A stretch of 64,000 nt of DNA from Isoetes taiwanensis (GCA_021234155.1 JAJEKV010000036.1:13407426-13471425), one strand, 5' to 3'; counted from the first letter of the stretch, positions 34,990 to 47,172 are shown. The notes: a model not told the origin generated them from the sequence alone. Translations and numbers: made by a program.

Positions 34990-35355
34990 AATAACACCAA
35001 GTGTCAAGCGCTAAACTGCACAAACTTGTGTCCTCATTGTCTTAGTAAAGATATTTGCAACATTGCACCAGTCGGCAAATAGATTAATGAAATGATTGTT
35101 TTCTCCATCAGATCACGGGCATAATCATAATGAATTGGAGTGTGCTTTGTCCGAGGATGATGTCCTCGTTGCTCTCCCATTTTCATGCAACTTTGATTGT
35201 CCATATAAACACGTATAGGCTGCTGCAAAGATATACCAACATCATCAAGCAAGTTGATCAATTTAAACAAGCAACTCTAGTAGATAAGGCAATGTATTCT
35301 GCCTCTGCTGAAGATCGAGCTACAAGAGATCACCTTTTGCTTATCCATCCTACTG
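34990..35355 (-). pseudogene. Copia RNase H fragment
   Basis: On the minus strand GGAVGWISKR, then SSAEAEYIA (frame-broken) leads into NLLDDVGISLQQPIRVYMDN, RTKHTPIHYDYARDLMEK and LIYLPTGAMLQ. These are the hallmark C-terminal motifs of copia RNase H. It lies directly inside the 3' LTR as expected. Confidence 0.85.
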
Positions 35356-35359
35356 CACC

Positions 35360-36096
35360 ACCATAAAACATGCATATGCTACATGTAGTGGAATGAGAAA
35401 ACTACTCTTCCCCTTTCCTGCATACAAAACTTCTGCATTTTCTTCATCATCATTGCTGACCTTCTGCTGCTCAAATTCTGTCCTGATCATTCTCTTTGTG
35501 ACCTTATCTCTTGCTATTATTAGTACATCTAAGTTTTTTATACCTTGAGGCTGCCCTTGCAACAGTATTTATTTGTGTTTGTTCATTCATGGCAGCCCCT
35601 GCAGTTTCTAGATCCGCAAAGATCATCCATCTTACCAAAGAACTCACCTATGTCCTGATCTTCTTCAAACTTCATTTGCCTTAGCTCCTTCTCCATTGCA
35701 GCTAATTGTGAGGATGACTTCACCTTATACTTGTCAACTAAATAATCTCGCATTTGTTTCGCGGTGAACTTTCTTAATTTCAATAAAATACTAGGCCCAA
35801 CTTTACTAGTAATGATGCCTTTTGCACGAATAGATTTGGTGTCAATTGATTCAAGAACATCTGAAGTACCTTTACTAGATGAGCTTGTGTCTGAATTTTC
35901 CCCTTCAATCTTTGCTTTTGCAGTTTCTGTCCCTGTGCTCACAAGTTCCCACAGACCTTCTTGCTGCAAAATATTTTGAATTTTCTCTTTCTAATTTTGG
36001 AAGCCATATCCTCCTTTAAACACTTCAACTCCGTTTAGCAAGGAGGCTCCGAATCTAATTGACATAATGACTAAGATTGAATATGCTCTGATACCA
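35360..36096 (-). pseudogene. Gag and primer site of an inner copia fragment
   Basis: The minus strand reads QQEGLWELVSTG, then LKLRKFTAKQMRDYLVDKYK and MEKELRQMKFEEDQDIGEFF, typical copia gag. It continues after a break to NAEVLYAGKGK near 35370. The primer site GCTCTGATACCA lies at 36085-36096. The gag belongs to a different family from the flanking outer element. Confidence 0.8.
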
Positions 36097-36098
36097 GT

Positions 36099-36619
36099 TG
36101 TTAGAAAAGAAAACTTTCAACAGTATCTATGCACCGAGAATTTAGATTTCTAACTCTCCAAGATTTCACTATCTCAATATCAAATGAGTAATAATGCACA
36201 CTAGATAATAGTTTAACTAGTGATATCTATACCATTGAATATTTCGGAATCGAACGTTTGTGCAGTGCACTGTAGCGGCCACACTAGATGCCCAACTTGT
36301 GCCAACAACCCAAGCTTTTCAATCCGACTTGCTGCAATCCAACTTGATGCAATCCGACCTGATCCAACTTGATCCAATCTGGCTTGATCCATTTTAGTTT
36401 CATTTCTCTCTTCCTTTTTATTACCCATCAATGCTTCCACAGAGATGTCTATACTGTTTCTTTCCTTATTTATCACACGATTTTCTAGTCTTAGCATTGT
36501 CTATCTGTAGATGTCTTAGATTCGACCTTTAACCTCCACTTGATTTCTTGCTTCAACTTGAAATTACTATAAAATATCAAGACATTTGCCATGACCTTAA
36601 CGTTCTAACAATTCTAACA
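36099..36619 (-). repeat. LTR of the inner copia fragment
   Basis: It starts TGTTAG two bases past the primer site and ends CTAACA (at 36610 or 36619, where the end is repeated as TTCTAACAATTCTAACA). No partner LTR exists in the window, so only the 5' part of this element is present. Confidence 0.7.
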
Positions 36620-36699
36620 ATTTTTTTGACGTCGTATTTTTGTCATATGATACTTCAAAATAGTATCATATGATACGAATCGTACGTATTAAGTACAAA

Positions 36700-37141
36700 A
36701 CATCTGAAGTATTGAACCTATCCTTGCCTTATACAATTTAAAAGCCTCAAGAGCATCACTTTTTCTGGCTAAAACGTAGATGATCGTTTTTCAGCTAAAC
36801 TCATCAATAAACGTGATAAAATAAACTGTCTTACTAAGACACATAGACATCTCCATTGGTCTACAAAGATCTGAATGGACAAGCTCTAACACTTGCTTAG
36901 CTCTATTGTCTACACTGGCAAATGATCTACGATGGTGCTTACTAAGGATGCATGCTTTATAAAGATCCAGGTATGCTTTCAAAGCTATCTTCATGCCATG
37001 AACCATGTTCTTCCGCTGCTTTATTTTCAAAGCTTGAACATTAGCATGACCATACATTTTGCACCGAAGTAGCACTTTCTCCCTTTCTTTGGCTGATATA
37101 ATTAGAGCCTGATTTGGATTAGAAACTTCCAGATCATACAA
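36700..37141 (-). pseudogene. Copia integrase N-terminal fragment (outer element)
   Basis: The minus-strand ORF contains CKMYGHANVQALKIK, CILSKHHRRSF and LVHSDLCRPMEMS, then YFITFIDEFS. These are the HHCC-type zinc region and the first catalytic Asp of a copia integrase. It breaks off towards the inner element. Confidence 0.8.
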
Positions 37142-37429
37142 ATTACCATGTCATGAGTCTCTAGCCATTATATCTCCTTCAATCCGTGTACTTTTCAAGA
37201 AAAAAACTCGTTGATCGTAAAAAAAAAATGTAGACTAGCATCTGCTTTACATGCAACTGACAAATGATTTTTGCGCACTAGGACATGTAAGGCTTCTGGA
37301 AGCATTGTACTTTCACCATCAATAGTGTGAAATGATATTGACCACTTCCTTGCACCTGAACTTCACTGTGTTCTCATTTTGATAACTTGAGAATAGATCC
37401 CCACCCTTCAGCATCACTGACATGCAGAA

Positions 37430-38440
37430 TTCACGGTAAGAATCTTCTTTCTACGTGCATTTGTATCCACAAGAGAAGCCCCCCCTCCCCCCTCCCCTCA
37501 ATTCTTGAACTCCGGTTTGACTGGATAACAAGAGAAGCTTTACCTTTTATCACTTGTGCTTTAACCCGGCATGCTTTTTCTGATTTGCTCTTTCTCTCTG
37601 GACAATCAAGTGCATAAGTGCCATACTGAAGTCACTTTCGACATTGCCCTTTCTTGGCAAAAACTTTCTTAGGATGCGATCCTTGCATCTTTCCATCCGA
37701 TTGCTGTGATAAGGCTTCTTGTCTTGCTTGTGATGGCTTGAAATCTTCCATTTTGTCTTCTTCTACAAGAGCTTAGAGATGACATCATCCCATGAAAGAT
37801 TATTTTGAGCTGTAAAAAAATCAACAAAGTTTTCTCACGAATTTGAAAAAGAAGCATATAATTGGAGCTTTTGTTACCCCTCTGGAACTGCATACTTAGA
37901 ATCTGATGCTGCCAAGGTATCAAACATCTCCTTCATTTGATTTATGTGTGAATTCAAATCAGCTCCTTCTAGATACTTGCAGTTCCTAATCTGCATATAC
38001 AACTTCAGTTATCTGCAATTATTAACTTCACCTTCTGTTTGTGCCATACTTATCTTCAAGCTAAATCCAAAGAGAATAGCTGCTTTGATCCACATCTACT
38101 TCCATAACTATGGCTCTAGAAAGGCACATACATATGCAAGCCATTGTTGTATTATCATGGTGCTGCCAATCCTTTTGAAGCTTGATTTGAGCAGATGCCA
38201 CAACATTATCTGGTTTGGTTTCAGACCCATCCAATATATCCCAGACATCCTCTACCATTAGATATAACTTCATGGATTTCTTCTAGCCTTGAAAACCTTT
38301 GCCATCAAATACAGGTGGCTTCAGAATAGATGATACAGAACTCGTCCCATGACCCCTGCTCAGCTAAGACTTCTAAAATTGTTCTTCCAAGTACTTGTAT
38401 TGTCGAACCTCCCTTTACATGCCAATACACTCTGATACTA
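37430..38440 (-). pseudogene. Gag region and primer site of outer copia, decayed
   Basis: Minus-strand fragments such as MKLYLMVEDVWDILDGSETK then IKLQKDWQHHD (38273-38061) correspond to the copia gag N-terminus. The remainder is broken by stops. A degenerate primer site (CTCTGATACTA, 38430-38440) adjoins the LTR. Confidence 0.65.
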
Positions 38441-38773
38441 TATTGGAAAATGTATCAACTATGGGCTAATATAAACATGCAGCACAAAATGGGCCAAAGC
38501 AGAAGCAAGAATAGGAGAGACACAACAAGAATAGAATGGGAACAAATTACTCTTCGTATTATATATAATCTATAAGTACATGGAATAAAGGGCATTGAAT
38601 GATAGATAGATAGTACTTTTATGGAAACAAAAGGCCAATAGCCGGAAACAGAAGGCTAACAGTCAGAGATGTACATAATGTACTCTTATGTATTGCAGCA
38701 ATGTATCTAATATACTCAATGTATTGCGACAATGAATCTAATGTACTTGAATGTACAGCTGGAATTCTAGCAC
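38441..38773 (-). repeat. 5' LTR of outer copia, full length (about 333 bp)
   Basis: It is paired with 34742-34954. It contains the segment missing from the 3' LTR, including GATA repeats near 38600 and a TATATATAATC stretch that could be the LTR promoter. Confidence 0.7.
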
Positions 38774-38911
38774 ACTATTTAGCACTCATTGTGTTATTTA
38801 TGTTGCATGATTCTATTATTTATATTGCATAACGTGCACAACCATAAGTATTTAGGGTGGGCATTTGGGGATGCTTCATTGTTGCTGCAACGGATGAGTG
38901 TAACGCGCAAC

Positions 38912-40900
38912 GAAAAAAGTGCTCAAATTCCCTTGAAAATCCCCCATTGAGAAACTGGGGGACTCGAGAGGAATGGGTTGTTTTCTTTGGGTATATCCTA
39001 CGAGGGAAAATTAGTAGAAACAGGGCATTCTTGAACAAAAAGGGGACTATATCCTAATAGGAGAAAATTAGCAGCTAAAGGGGATGATTAGTAGAAACAG
39101 AGAATTCATAAACAAAAGGGGTATATCCTAATGGGAAAAATTAGTAGAATTAGGGGATTGTAAATGCACATTGGGGTATTTTTAAGAAAGGGGGATTAGG
39201 TCAAAAGAGAACTTGCAAATAAATTGGGGTATTTTTTTGAGAATGGGACTCATTCAAAAAGGGAATTACCATATAAGAGCTAAATTTTCAAGAAAATATA
39301 GGATTGCAATAAATACTAGCAAAAGGGTATTTTCAAATTTTATGGTACCTAAATATTCACTTCATTTTCCCTCCACTTCATTTCATCTTTGTGCTGTGGC
39401 GATGGCGGAGGTCGGATCCCTTGGCCATGGCGGTTTGGAATTTCTACTAAGGCGGGAGTTCGGCTTTAGGTGCGCTGATGTTCTTGAGGCATTTTGCTTG
39501 ATTCTTCCTCATTCTTAATGATTCTTTACATGTTCTTTGTTTGTTTGCAGGGTTTTCTGCCGATGTTTTCTTTTTCTTCTTGTCGATATACGGCTATGGA
39601 GCAGGATGAATGATATTCTCTGCTAAAGACGATGAAGCCTCTGCTTCAGTACGCAAGACTACATTACAAATTTATTGCTGGAGTATTTCCTAAGCTGCGT
39701 ACTTGGATCTATGTTTTCTGGCTAGTTACCATAGATTTTGCCGCTATTTCCTCTTATTATGTGGTCTAGTTGAAGTTTCTTTGGTTCTGGTTGTGTTCTA
39801 TTCCAATATGAAGACTGCGGCATGTCTCCTTCATAAGGAGCGGCTGCATGAATCCAGTGCTTTACGGTTCCCCAAAAATCAGGTGGGTGATTTTGAAGAC
39901 AATGCATTTCACTGGTTCGGTGGATCTATATCCAGTCGCATTCTCTAATAAGGTATGTTAGCTTTATGACAAGCAAAAGCAGCGGGTTTTGAACGGCTAG
40001 CTTTAATTTCGGATAGTACCAGATTGTTCATTTTTACTCCAGCTCTATTTCTAACTGCTATTCCCTAATTTGGCGCGTCCTTTGTGCATTCTTTATGTTT
40101 CTTTATTCTGGAAAAATCCATTCGTTGGATATTTACATCTGAAAATTTTTCGTCTCTTTATCAAGATCAGATGTTGCTTCATTCCTTTTTAAACGTGGCA
40201 TAATGTGAAAAGAACCATCAGGGGGGGCTTTAACTGATCATTGCCGAGGTTTCACAAGGCTTTTGCCTCTGGTGGATATGGCAGAAGCTAGATGTTCTTG
40301 AGGCCCTTTTCCGCCTATGGATATGGCAGAACTAGTTGTTGGTTCTTCTGTTTCTGTACCAGTGCTATTACAAATGTAATTCTCTTTGCAAATTATCCTT
40401 TTGGTATATAATACCAGTAACACTGATAATTTAATTGAGCAGAGTTCTTGAAATTTTGGAATTTTGGAACGTTGTGTTTCTATAACATGATGTAAAGAAA
40501 ATTGAGCATTGAATACAACTAGACATGAACTTTCAAACTTTGAAATTGTGTTAAAGGAATTCTGTATTGATAACATATAGTGATAGAGATGGAAAGGGGG
40601 AATTATGGCCAAATAGCTAAGAGAGTATTATCTTACAAATGAGAGAAAGGGGATCATGGATAAATTTAACAAGGGTATTAATTTACAAATGAGGAAGGGG
40701 GAATTATAATCAGACGTAACAGGGTAATATCTAAGGAAAAGGGGAATTATGGCCAAATACCTCGATTCTAAAAATTTATTTTATCCCCTGTCGTTTTTAC
40801 AGAAAAAGAGGATTCTATGGGTATTTTTGGGGCATTCTATGGGCAGGATTCTATGGGCATTTTGGGGGAATATTTTCCAGCTTATTAGAGCACTTTTTTC
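38912..40900. mobile_element. Possible 2-kb TIR-bounded element with G-run subterminal repeats
   Basis: GAAAAAAGTGCTC (38912-38924) is inverted at 40888-40900, and AAAAT.CCCCC-type sequence continues the similarity inwards on both sides. Both ends are filled with GGGGTATTTTT, AAAGGGGAATTA and ATTAGTAGAAA units. A piece of the left end recurs at 24435-24590. The interior has a GC-richer coding-like start (ATGGCGGAGGTC near 39402), perhaps a captured fragment. No target duplication was found. Confidence 0.45.
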
Positions 40901-40985
40901 ATAGTGACGGTGGTCGGCAAGCTTTTATTTGCAAAGCAAGCAGGCTATCATGGAAGTTATCTGTTTGTGCGTCTCTTATTATGTA

Positions 40986-41103
40986 TGGGTGCAAGGTAAT
41001 TGGGACCGCATTCCGGCGTGGACCGGTGGGGTCCCGCGACCGGCGTTAGCCGGGAGCGGATCACCGGTCCCGCCGGAATGCGGGACCAATTTCCTTGCAC
41101 CCA
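40986..41103. repeat. 118-bp near-perfect palindrome (foldback)
   Basis: TGGGTGCAAGGTAATTGGGA and the inverted right end (TGGGTGCAAGGAAATTGGTC) start two arms of about 46-50 bp that pair almost completely, with CATTCCGGCG and GGACCGGTG shared. The right end runs straight into CACAATATAGTACTTGGGG, the terminus of the MITE family seen at 10609 and 58797. Confidence 0.85.
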
Positions 41104-43090
41104 CAATATAGTACTTGGGGAGCCATTTTTTTGTCGCGACAAAGAATTCATGCTGCAAAGGATTCATGTCGCGACAAAAAGACTTGCTGCAGGCCGTCGT
41201 GTTTACCGGGACAGGGGGGCCGCAAACTAGAAACTAGCCTTTTTGTTTTCCAGTCCGCCTTTCAGTGATGGCGAAGAAGGCCGAAGTAACGATGGAGCAA
41301 ATTGAGCGCAATGAAGGCAGCATCCCTGTAAATCACCTCATTATGAAGCTTTCGTTTGTATTTCAGTGGTTTTTTAGTTTAGACTTTTCTAAAACTTATA
41401 TATCTGCTTGTCTGCACAGGCGTCTATCATGTCGGAATCTGATGGATCGTGGGTCGCTAGGTTTCAAGCTATGGCCACCGGGTTCAAGCTTTGCTAAAGC
41501 TTGTTTTGCTACGGCAGTATTCTTCTTTTTTGCAAAGCCATACAAGCAGTATTCCTTTGTTTTTGCATGCAAGCCAGACAAGTAGTATTCCTCTGTTTTT
41601 TTTAATGCCATGCAAGCCATAGCGCAGGAGGATTTGATCTTAAGATCTGCCTGGCATAGACCGGATTTGGATTCAGCATCTACCGCTACAAAGGGGATGG
41701 TTAATCTGGTAATTAGGCTCCAATTTTCTTCCTTAGCTCCAAGGCTTTCTCGTGCAATCTACAGCGCTTGCATTTGTCCATGTTTAAGCATAGCTCCACT
41801 CCCGCTTCTTCCCTTTCTTCTCTAGTCGGTCCTGTCTAAAGAAACAGAGTCTCTGTTAACAGAGTTATTAACCGGCTGGAAACCGGAGATGCAGAATGGT
41901 AGACCCAAATAAAGGACGATGCCTAAAAATATGGCTCGCACTATGAGTTTAGGAATAACAGCTTAATTATGATGCAGCCATCCACCAAAAATTTACCGTC
42001 GATAAAAATAGGCTGTCTACAAACACCGCTATTTAGAGCATCCTTTATGTAATTTGTACACAGAGGTCTGAACCTTACTGAAATTAAAACTCATGTTCGA
42101 TGCATTTTGCTGCATACAAAGTGTCAGTTGCAAACTTCAAGCGTTCCTCCATTAGAGCCTATAGTGATTGGCAGCAAATCGAGTCTGTTGTTGTTGCTAT
42201 ATGCTGCATGTCTTCAATAGACAACAATATTTTCTGTTCTGCAATTTTCTTGATCCTGCATGAATTCTCTAGAAAATCAGAAGTAAGCTTATCCTAAATT
42301 TGTGCCACATATCTACTGAAGGTGCACCATCTAATATCAATAGCGTGAATAGAAAATGCAACTGTGTGGGTGTATACAATGATGATATTGTCATTCATTG
42401 CTGATCGCGCTTATAAAGTTTCTGATGATCTCAAACAATATTGTCCATAGTAGTAACCTGCGTTAGATATGACTGTTAGATATGACTGTTAACTGTTAGA
42501 TATGACTGTTTTTCTGCCAAGAAGATGTAACGCCAAACGCTTCACCACTAGACATTGGAAAGGCTCGTATGATGGGTCCAATATACTCATATAAACATAG
42601 ACCCTAAATTACTGTACTCCGAGGGTTCACAGTGACACTATTGTTTGCAAGTGTTATAGCTGCAACCTCTTTTGAAGCAGTAATTTCATTGATGCTCAAG
42701 ACTGCAGTATGCATATGCATGTGCATGTTACTCAAATCATCTTTGATGAATTGGAGAAAGGGTTCACTTCTTGCAACGATGACCTATCCAACGAAACGGC
42801 ACCTTCTTTTCCTTCATAACACTATACTTATCATTGTCATCATGAATATACCAGTGTAAAGGCTGGTGACGTTTCGATGCTGGTAGGATCTGATGGTATG
42901 CCTGTTCCATCATTGCAACAGATAATGGCGTTTTCAGTTTAATAAAATGTCCACACGCACAACGTAATAAAATGAGAATAAACAGTAAACTTTTTTAATC
43001 TGTTGGCTAAAAACGTCCACATTATATAACAGGGTTAATGCTGATGGTAACTCAGGCAGCTTTGGTGGTATACGCTTGCCTTGCAGCAAT
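41104..43090. other. No firm gene; GTCGCGAC inverted pair and GTTAGATATGACT triplet
   Basis: GTCGCGAC occurs at about 41132 and 41168 around a short spacer. GTTAGATATGACT is repeated three times at about 42464-42509. A short reading from 41268 (MAKKAEVTMEQIERNEGSIP, followed by GTAAAT) looks like a possible exon, but I cannot connect it to a gene. Confidence 0.4.
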
Positions 43091-43095
43091 TCTTT

Positions 43096-43252
43096 GACCA
43101 ATTGCATCCCACAAATTTGGTTACATTCCTTGCCAAGTCTGTTTCTATACGCTTCATCTCCCACCATTATTTAACCAATTGCATCCCTCAAATTTGGTTA
43201 CATTCGTTGCCAAGTCTGTTTCTACAGGCTTCGTCTCCCACCATTCTTTTGC
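43096..43252. repeat. 77-bp tandem duplication
   Basis: Two adjacent copies start ACCAATTGCATCCC.CAAATT at 43097 and 43174, with about six mismatches. Confidence 0.85.
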
Positions 43253-43597
43253 ATCTGCACACCTCCTTTTTTTTCCCCTCTGCATCTAGTCTTTGCCACG
43301 CTATGCATTTTTTCATTTTACTGCTGCTGCCTGGGACTGCTTCACCCTATCATGCCATATTTGCTGTCTACTCCATCCTCACTCTCCTTAGATGCCTCTT
43401 CCAATCAGCAAAGTGCTCAGAAACGTTCAAGAAAACCCTGGCAAACTTGCATATCATGGACGATGCTGCAGATTGCCATTAGGCCTTTCAGAACATGTTT
43501 TGTTATATAAACTCCTCTTCCTCTACCCCAATTGTAACTCTACAAATGCCACTTTGCTCTTCTAGCACATGTGCTCTTACACCACACTCATCAACAT

Positions 43598-44391
43598 TTA
43601 ATCCTCCATCACAAACTGACCTAACTGACATTGCTTCCTTATCAAAAAGTGGCAGACCATTACCTCATCACAACCTGACCTCATCATCATTCCCCCTTCA
43701 CTAGCAACACCTGTGGCTTCCCGAACGACAGTAACATTATTCATTGTCATATCCTCATTCACATCTGGGTCTCTCCTTGTCTCTATGCTGATGTCAGGTA
43801 TAGAGGTCGCTTCGCAGTTGAAAGAGCAGCCCACTTCGCAATTAAAAAGGAGCTCTACACCCTCAGCCACATTATCCCCAACAGTATTCACAAGCGGATC
43901 ATCCAACTCTATCTCACCTGTACAATTATCCTCTCCCACACCCCGCTCGCTCTTTCGCCATGCAATGCGTGCTTTCCCATACTCTCTTTGCTTCTGTTTC
44001 ATTGCCTCTCTCCTCTCCAGCATACCAACTACGTCGATTCTCATTTTGTCAATCCCTAGACGTACCTTCTTTTATTTTTCGTCCCATTCCACCCTACTTC
44101 CTCAACCACAGCCTCACTAAATTTACCATGCATCCTATGCCAACTAACAACCAATACGCAATTACAGTACAATTTTAAAAAGGCGAAACCCCTACCTGTT
44201 CTTCGCCCTATATTCACAATGCAGGTCCCAGACAATGGACACATTTTCCCCCACCTACTGTTTCCCGAATCAGGCCTGACACACAAATGACATTCCAATT
44301 CGATCATCGGTATCAAATGACAAAGCTTATAGCAGCACCAAATATCCAGTTGTAGACAATCAAGCAATCGAAAATTGTAGGAAAACACCAC
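43598..44391 (-). CDS. Two minus-strand ORFs, unrecognised (one frame break)
   Basis: The ORFs 44391-44056 and 44044-43598 lie in different frames and could be one coding region broken by a single-base shift near 44050. There, KNKRRYV is followed in the next frame by LGIDKMRIDVVGMLERREAM. The second part has a charged stretch (MKQKQREYGKARIAWRKSER). I recognise no family, and the region may be part of a transposon. Confidence 0.3.
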
Positions 44392-45848
44392 TCAAGGCCT
44401 TTGCAGTTCATTCATAGCAGCTCCAGACTTTCATCTGTAGTCAGTAAAGCAATTTGCGATTGTAAGAAATATTGATCTATTCCTTTGGACGCAACAAATG
44501 ATAATCGTGCATAGCAAACCCCAGACAAGCCATATATATCCACATGCAAAAAATAGATTCTTACAAACGGCAAACATGGATACTACCCCTAAGACAAACC
44601 CTGGAGCTGTTGCAAAGAATAGGCAGATGAATAAATGGGAACAGAAACCATGGGTCATCGGTCAAATTTTGCCGGCCCATCGCGGCCCAATGTGCACGGA
44701 ACAAATATATGTCTCGAAAAAACAAAGACAAAATGCACAAGGCAATGCCATTTTATCCCGAAAGACTATTATACAATTACAACTATCTTGACGTTTCCCA
44801 TTGTAAAACGAGCTTTATGCTTAAAATTTAAAAACATCACTTCAATGATGGAACTTGAGTCATAACAATTTATTGTTCATTCAACGGCGTTAGACGAAAA
44901 CATATACACAAAAGTGCAAAGATCTTTTCAGCTTTAGATCATCAATTGATTCAGTGGCATTGGACGGAAACACATACACAAGTGGAAAGACCTTTCCAGC
45001 TTTAGAGCGTCTGTTTCTCGGGACCACGGCACAACACATTCTCAAGTTTTTGCAGGAAATTCCTGATTTATACAGTAATAAACTCCAAAAACTGCTGTAT
45101 GCTACAATTAAATTACTTCATTGTTTGCTTTCATTTTGCCTAAGAGTGGACCATATTTGAATTATATACCATCCCAAAGTTAGGCTTAAGATGAAGATAT
45201 TAGGCGTATAAACTTCTTGACTGGCTTAATACAGATGCTATATTTGTCTCATAGTCTGCATTGGCCTTGCAAAATGGCATCTTCGTTCTCCAAAAGAGAA
45301 CACAAAATGGCATCAAGTACTGGCTCCTAGTACTTGGAAGATATTACTGACTAGTTAAAATAGCTTTACAGAGAGATAATTCAAGGACTTACTTTCTACA
45401 AAATGATGGCATGATGTTTTTTGGTGCAAACTCATACCCATCTCAGTACAAAACTGGCCTGGGGAATAATTAGAGAAGTAAAAATCAGAAATGCTGCATC
45501 CATCTAGAAATCATACACAGATAACCAACAGCGCTAACAGTTCTGTAAAACTCCAACTTAAACCTGTGAATGAGCATGTAATAAATCACCAAAACCAGCA
45601 AGAATTAAAGAAATGATGACATTCCAAAAGGTATATTAGAATTCGTTGAAAAAGTTTGAGCAATGTGATGTTTGGAGTAAAAAAACATTGGCACAAATAA
45701 CAAAGCCCCTTTCTAATTATACAAAAGCAAAGGTAGTGAAGCCATAATGGAGCTGTTACACTTCCTTGTAGATTCACTCCTGTTCTTAGCTATACACTCC
45801 AAGAAGTTTTATGGATAACATGAGGCACCTGCATCTTCACGTAAATGG
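44392..45848. other. No gene; about 71-bp imperfect tandem pair at 44878-45008
   Basis: ATTCAACGGCGTTAGACG and ATTCAGTGGCATTGGACG start two adjacent copies ending CAGCTTTAGA. The rest shows no coding or RNA signal that I can support. Confidence 0.45.
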
Positions 45849-46664
45849 TCAATTTCCAACCTGCCTCTTCCATGAATCTTCAACTATCAATTCGTCAACA
45901 CCCCAGTCCTCATAACTGTTCAAATAAATGAGTTAACAACTCCACTACGAGGAAGTGAAATAGACAAGTTTCTCTATTATCAATCTTACCTGCCATCTGG
46001 CAGATATCTCCTAATTGTAAATGGAATTTTGCGTTGACGTAACTCCTTCATTGCAATCTACATGCAGAAAAAAGAAAGAAAGAAAGCAACCGAAATGTGA
46101 ACGCATAAATGATCACGTGCACGTGTGTCTGTAAATATGAAATAAGTTATTGATAAAGCATCACCTCTAATGGATCAGTCTCTCCTTGAAGCTCAACCAT
46201 CACAGGAGCATTCATACTGGATTGTAGAGCAGATAAATCAGAACATTCTACCATACCAAAAGCAAGAACGTTCCACCATTCAACCAACCTAATTTGAAGG
46301 GCCCTGGTACCAAGCACCCGAGCTCTTTCATACTTAGTCATGTACTTGGTTGTCTTGCGCGGTTTATCAGGTGGTTGTTCAGCTTCAGCTTCACGTATTT
46401 CTATATCTGGCCCACCAAAAGCATCTGGGGCTTCTTCATTTTCCTGTTCTTCTCCTCTTTCCTCCTCCTAAGACATCCATATGAGAAATTACACAAGGCA
46501 TAAATATTTGTTGCACATACCTCTATTTCTGGCTCTGGTTCTTCCTCATATCTGTGAAACAAGCCATAGCGTTAAGACTGCAGCAAAATAAGTTGCTAAA
46601 TATAGAGAAATCCAGACCCAATGTCGCCACCACCATCGTAATCGTTGTAATCCTCGTCCGCCAT
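45849..46664 (-). CDS. NRPB6: DNA-directed RNA polymerase subunit RPB6 (shared by Pol I-V)
   Basis: Six exons with canonical GT/AG borders join in frame: 46664-46618, 46551-46521, 46467-46289, 46216-46165, 46057-45990 and 45915-45849 (stop TGA at 45851-45849). They give a 147-residue protein, close to the usual 144. It starts [20 protein letters not shown] and has an acidic N-terminal half. It then carries the conserved RPB6 core: [54 protein letters not shown] and [22 protein letters not shown]6 is a small subunit common to nuclear RNA polymerases that stabilises the clamp and assembly. All diagnostic core residues are present, so the gene looks functional. Confidence 0.95.
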
Positions 46665-47172
46665 CGTTCTTTCTAAAACCCTAAATTCGTCTTCTGGTAT
46701 CAAGGTATGACCATTATGTATAGATGCCAAAGAATTTAGATGATATGATGCCACTTTAGCTTGAAAAGTTAGATTTATGTCAATAACTTGACACTAGGCT
46801 AGGGGCTAGACTAGGTTTGCAAATGCTTTTTACAAAGTTTTAGGCCGAAATCACACTGTGGGCAAGACTAAAGAATTACTTGGCAAGTTTCGGCAGCTGG
46901 TAAAGCGTTGAAAGTTTTGGTCACGGAATGGTTATCACATTTATACCCGTCCAAACATTGACATGTCATCTGCCACATAATCGACTCTTCCTCTCACATG
47001 ATAAACGGCTATTTGGAGACAAAATAAACGGCTTCCTCCTTCTATTCCAGCTCTTCTCACGACATGAATTACAAATTGGATCTCCTTGAAACAGGTAAAG
47101 AATTTTATTTTTGTATCCTTTTCTCCTTACATTCTACTTAATTTTGCTTTAAGTTAAAAGAACAATTCAACT
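46665..47172. other. RPB6 promoter side; nothing else recognised
   Basis: The 5' UTR of RPB6 probably lies just right of 46664. No clear TATA or other motif was singled out. Confidence 0.4.

Larger units (their letters stand above)
34742..38773 (-). mobile_element. Ty1/copia element (outer), degenerate, interrupted by a second copia fragment
   Basis: Two LTRs sharing TTGGAAAA.GTAT.AAC, CAGAGATGTACAT.ATGTACTC and GAATTCT.GCAC bound the element. On the minus strand, from right to left, come a primer site, gag, integrase, a foreign copia fragment, RNase H and the 3' LTR. The whole RT is missing and the foreign fragment sits where it should be. Confidence 0.8.

Noticed and set aside
40238-40612. 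124-codon minus-strand ORF
   Set aside because: It contains repeated TGGATATGGCAGAA-derived segments and lies in the G-run repeat region; no protein signal.
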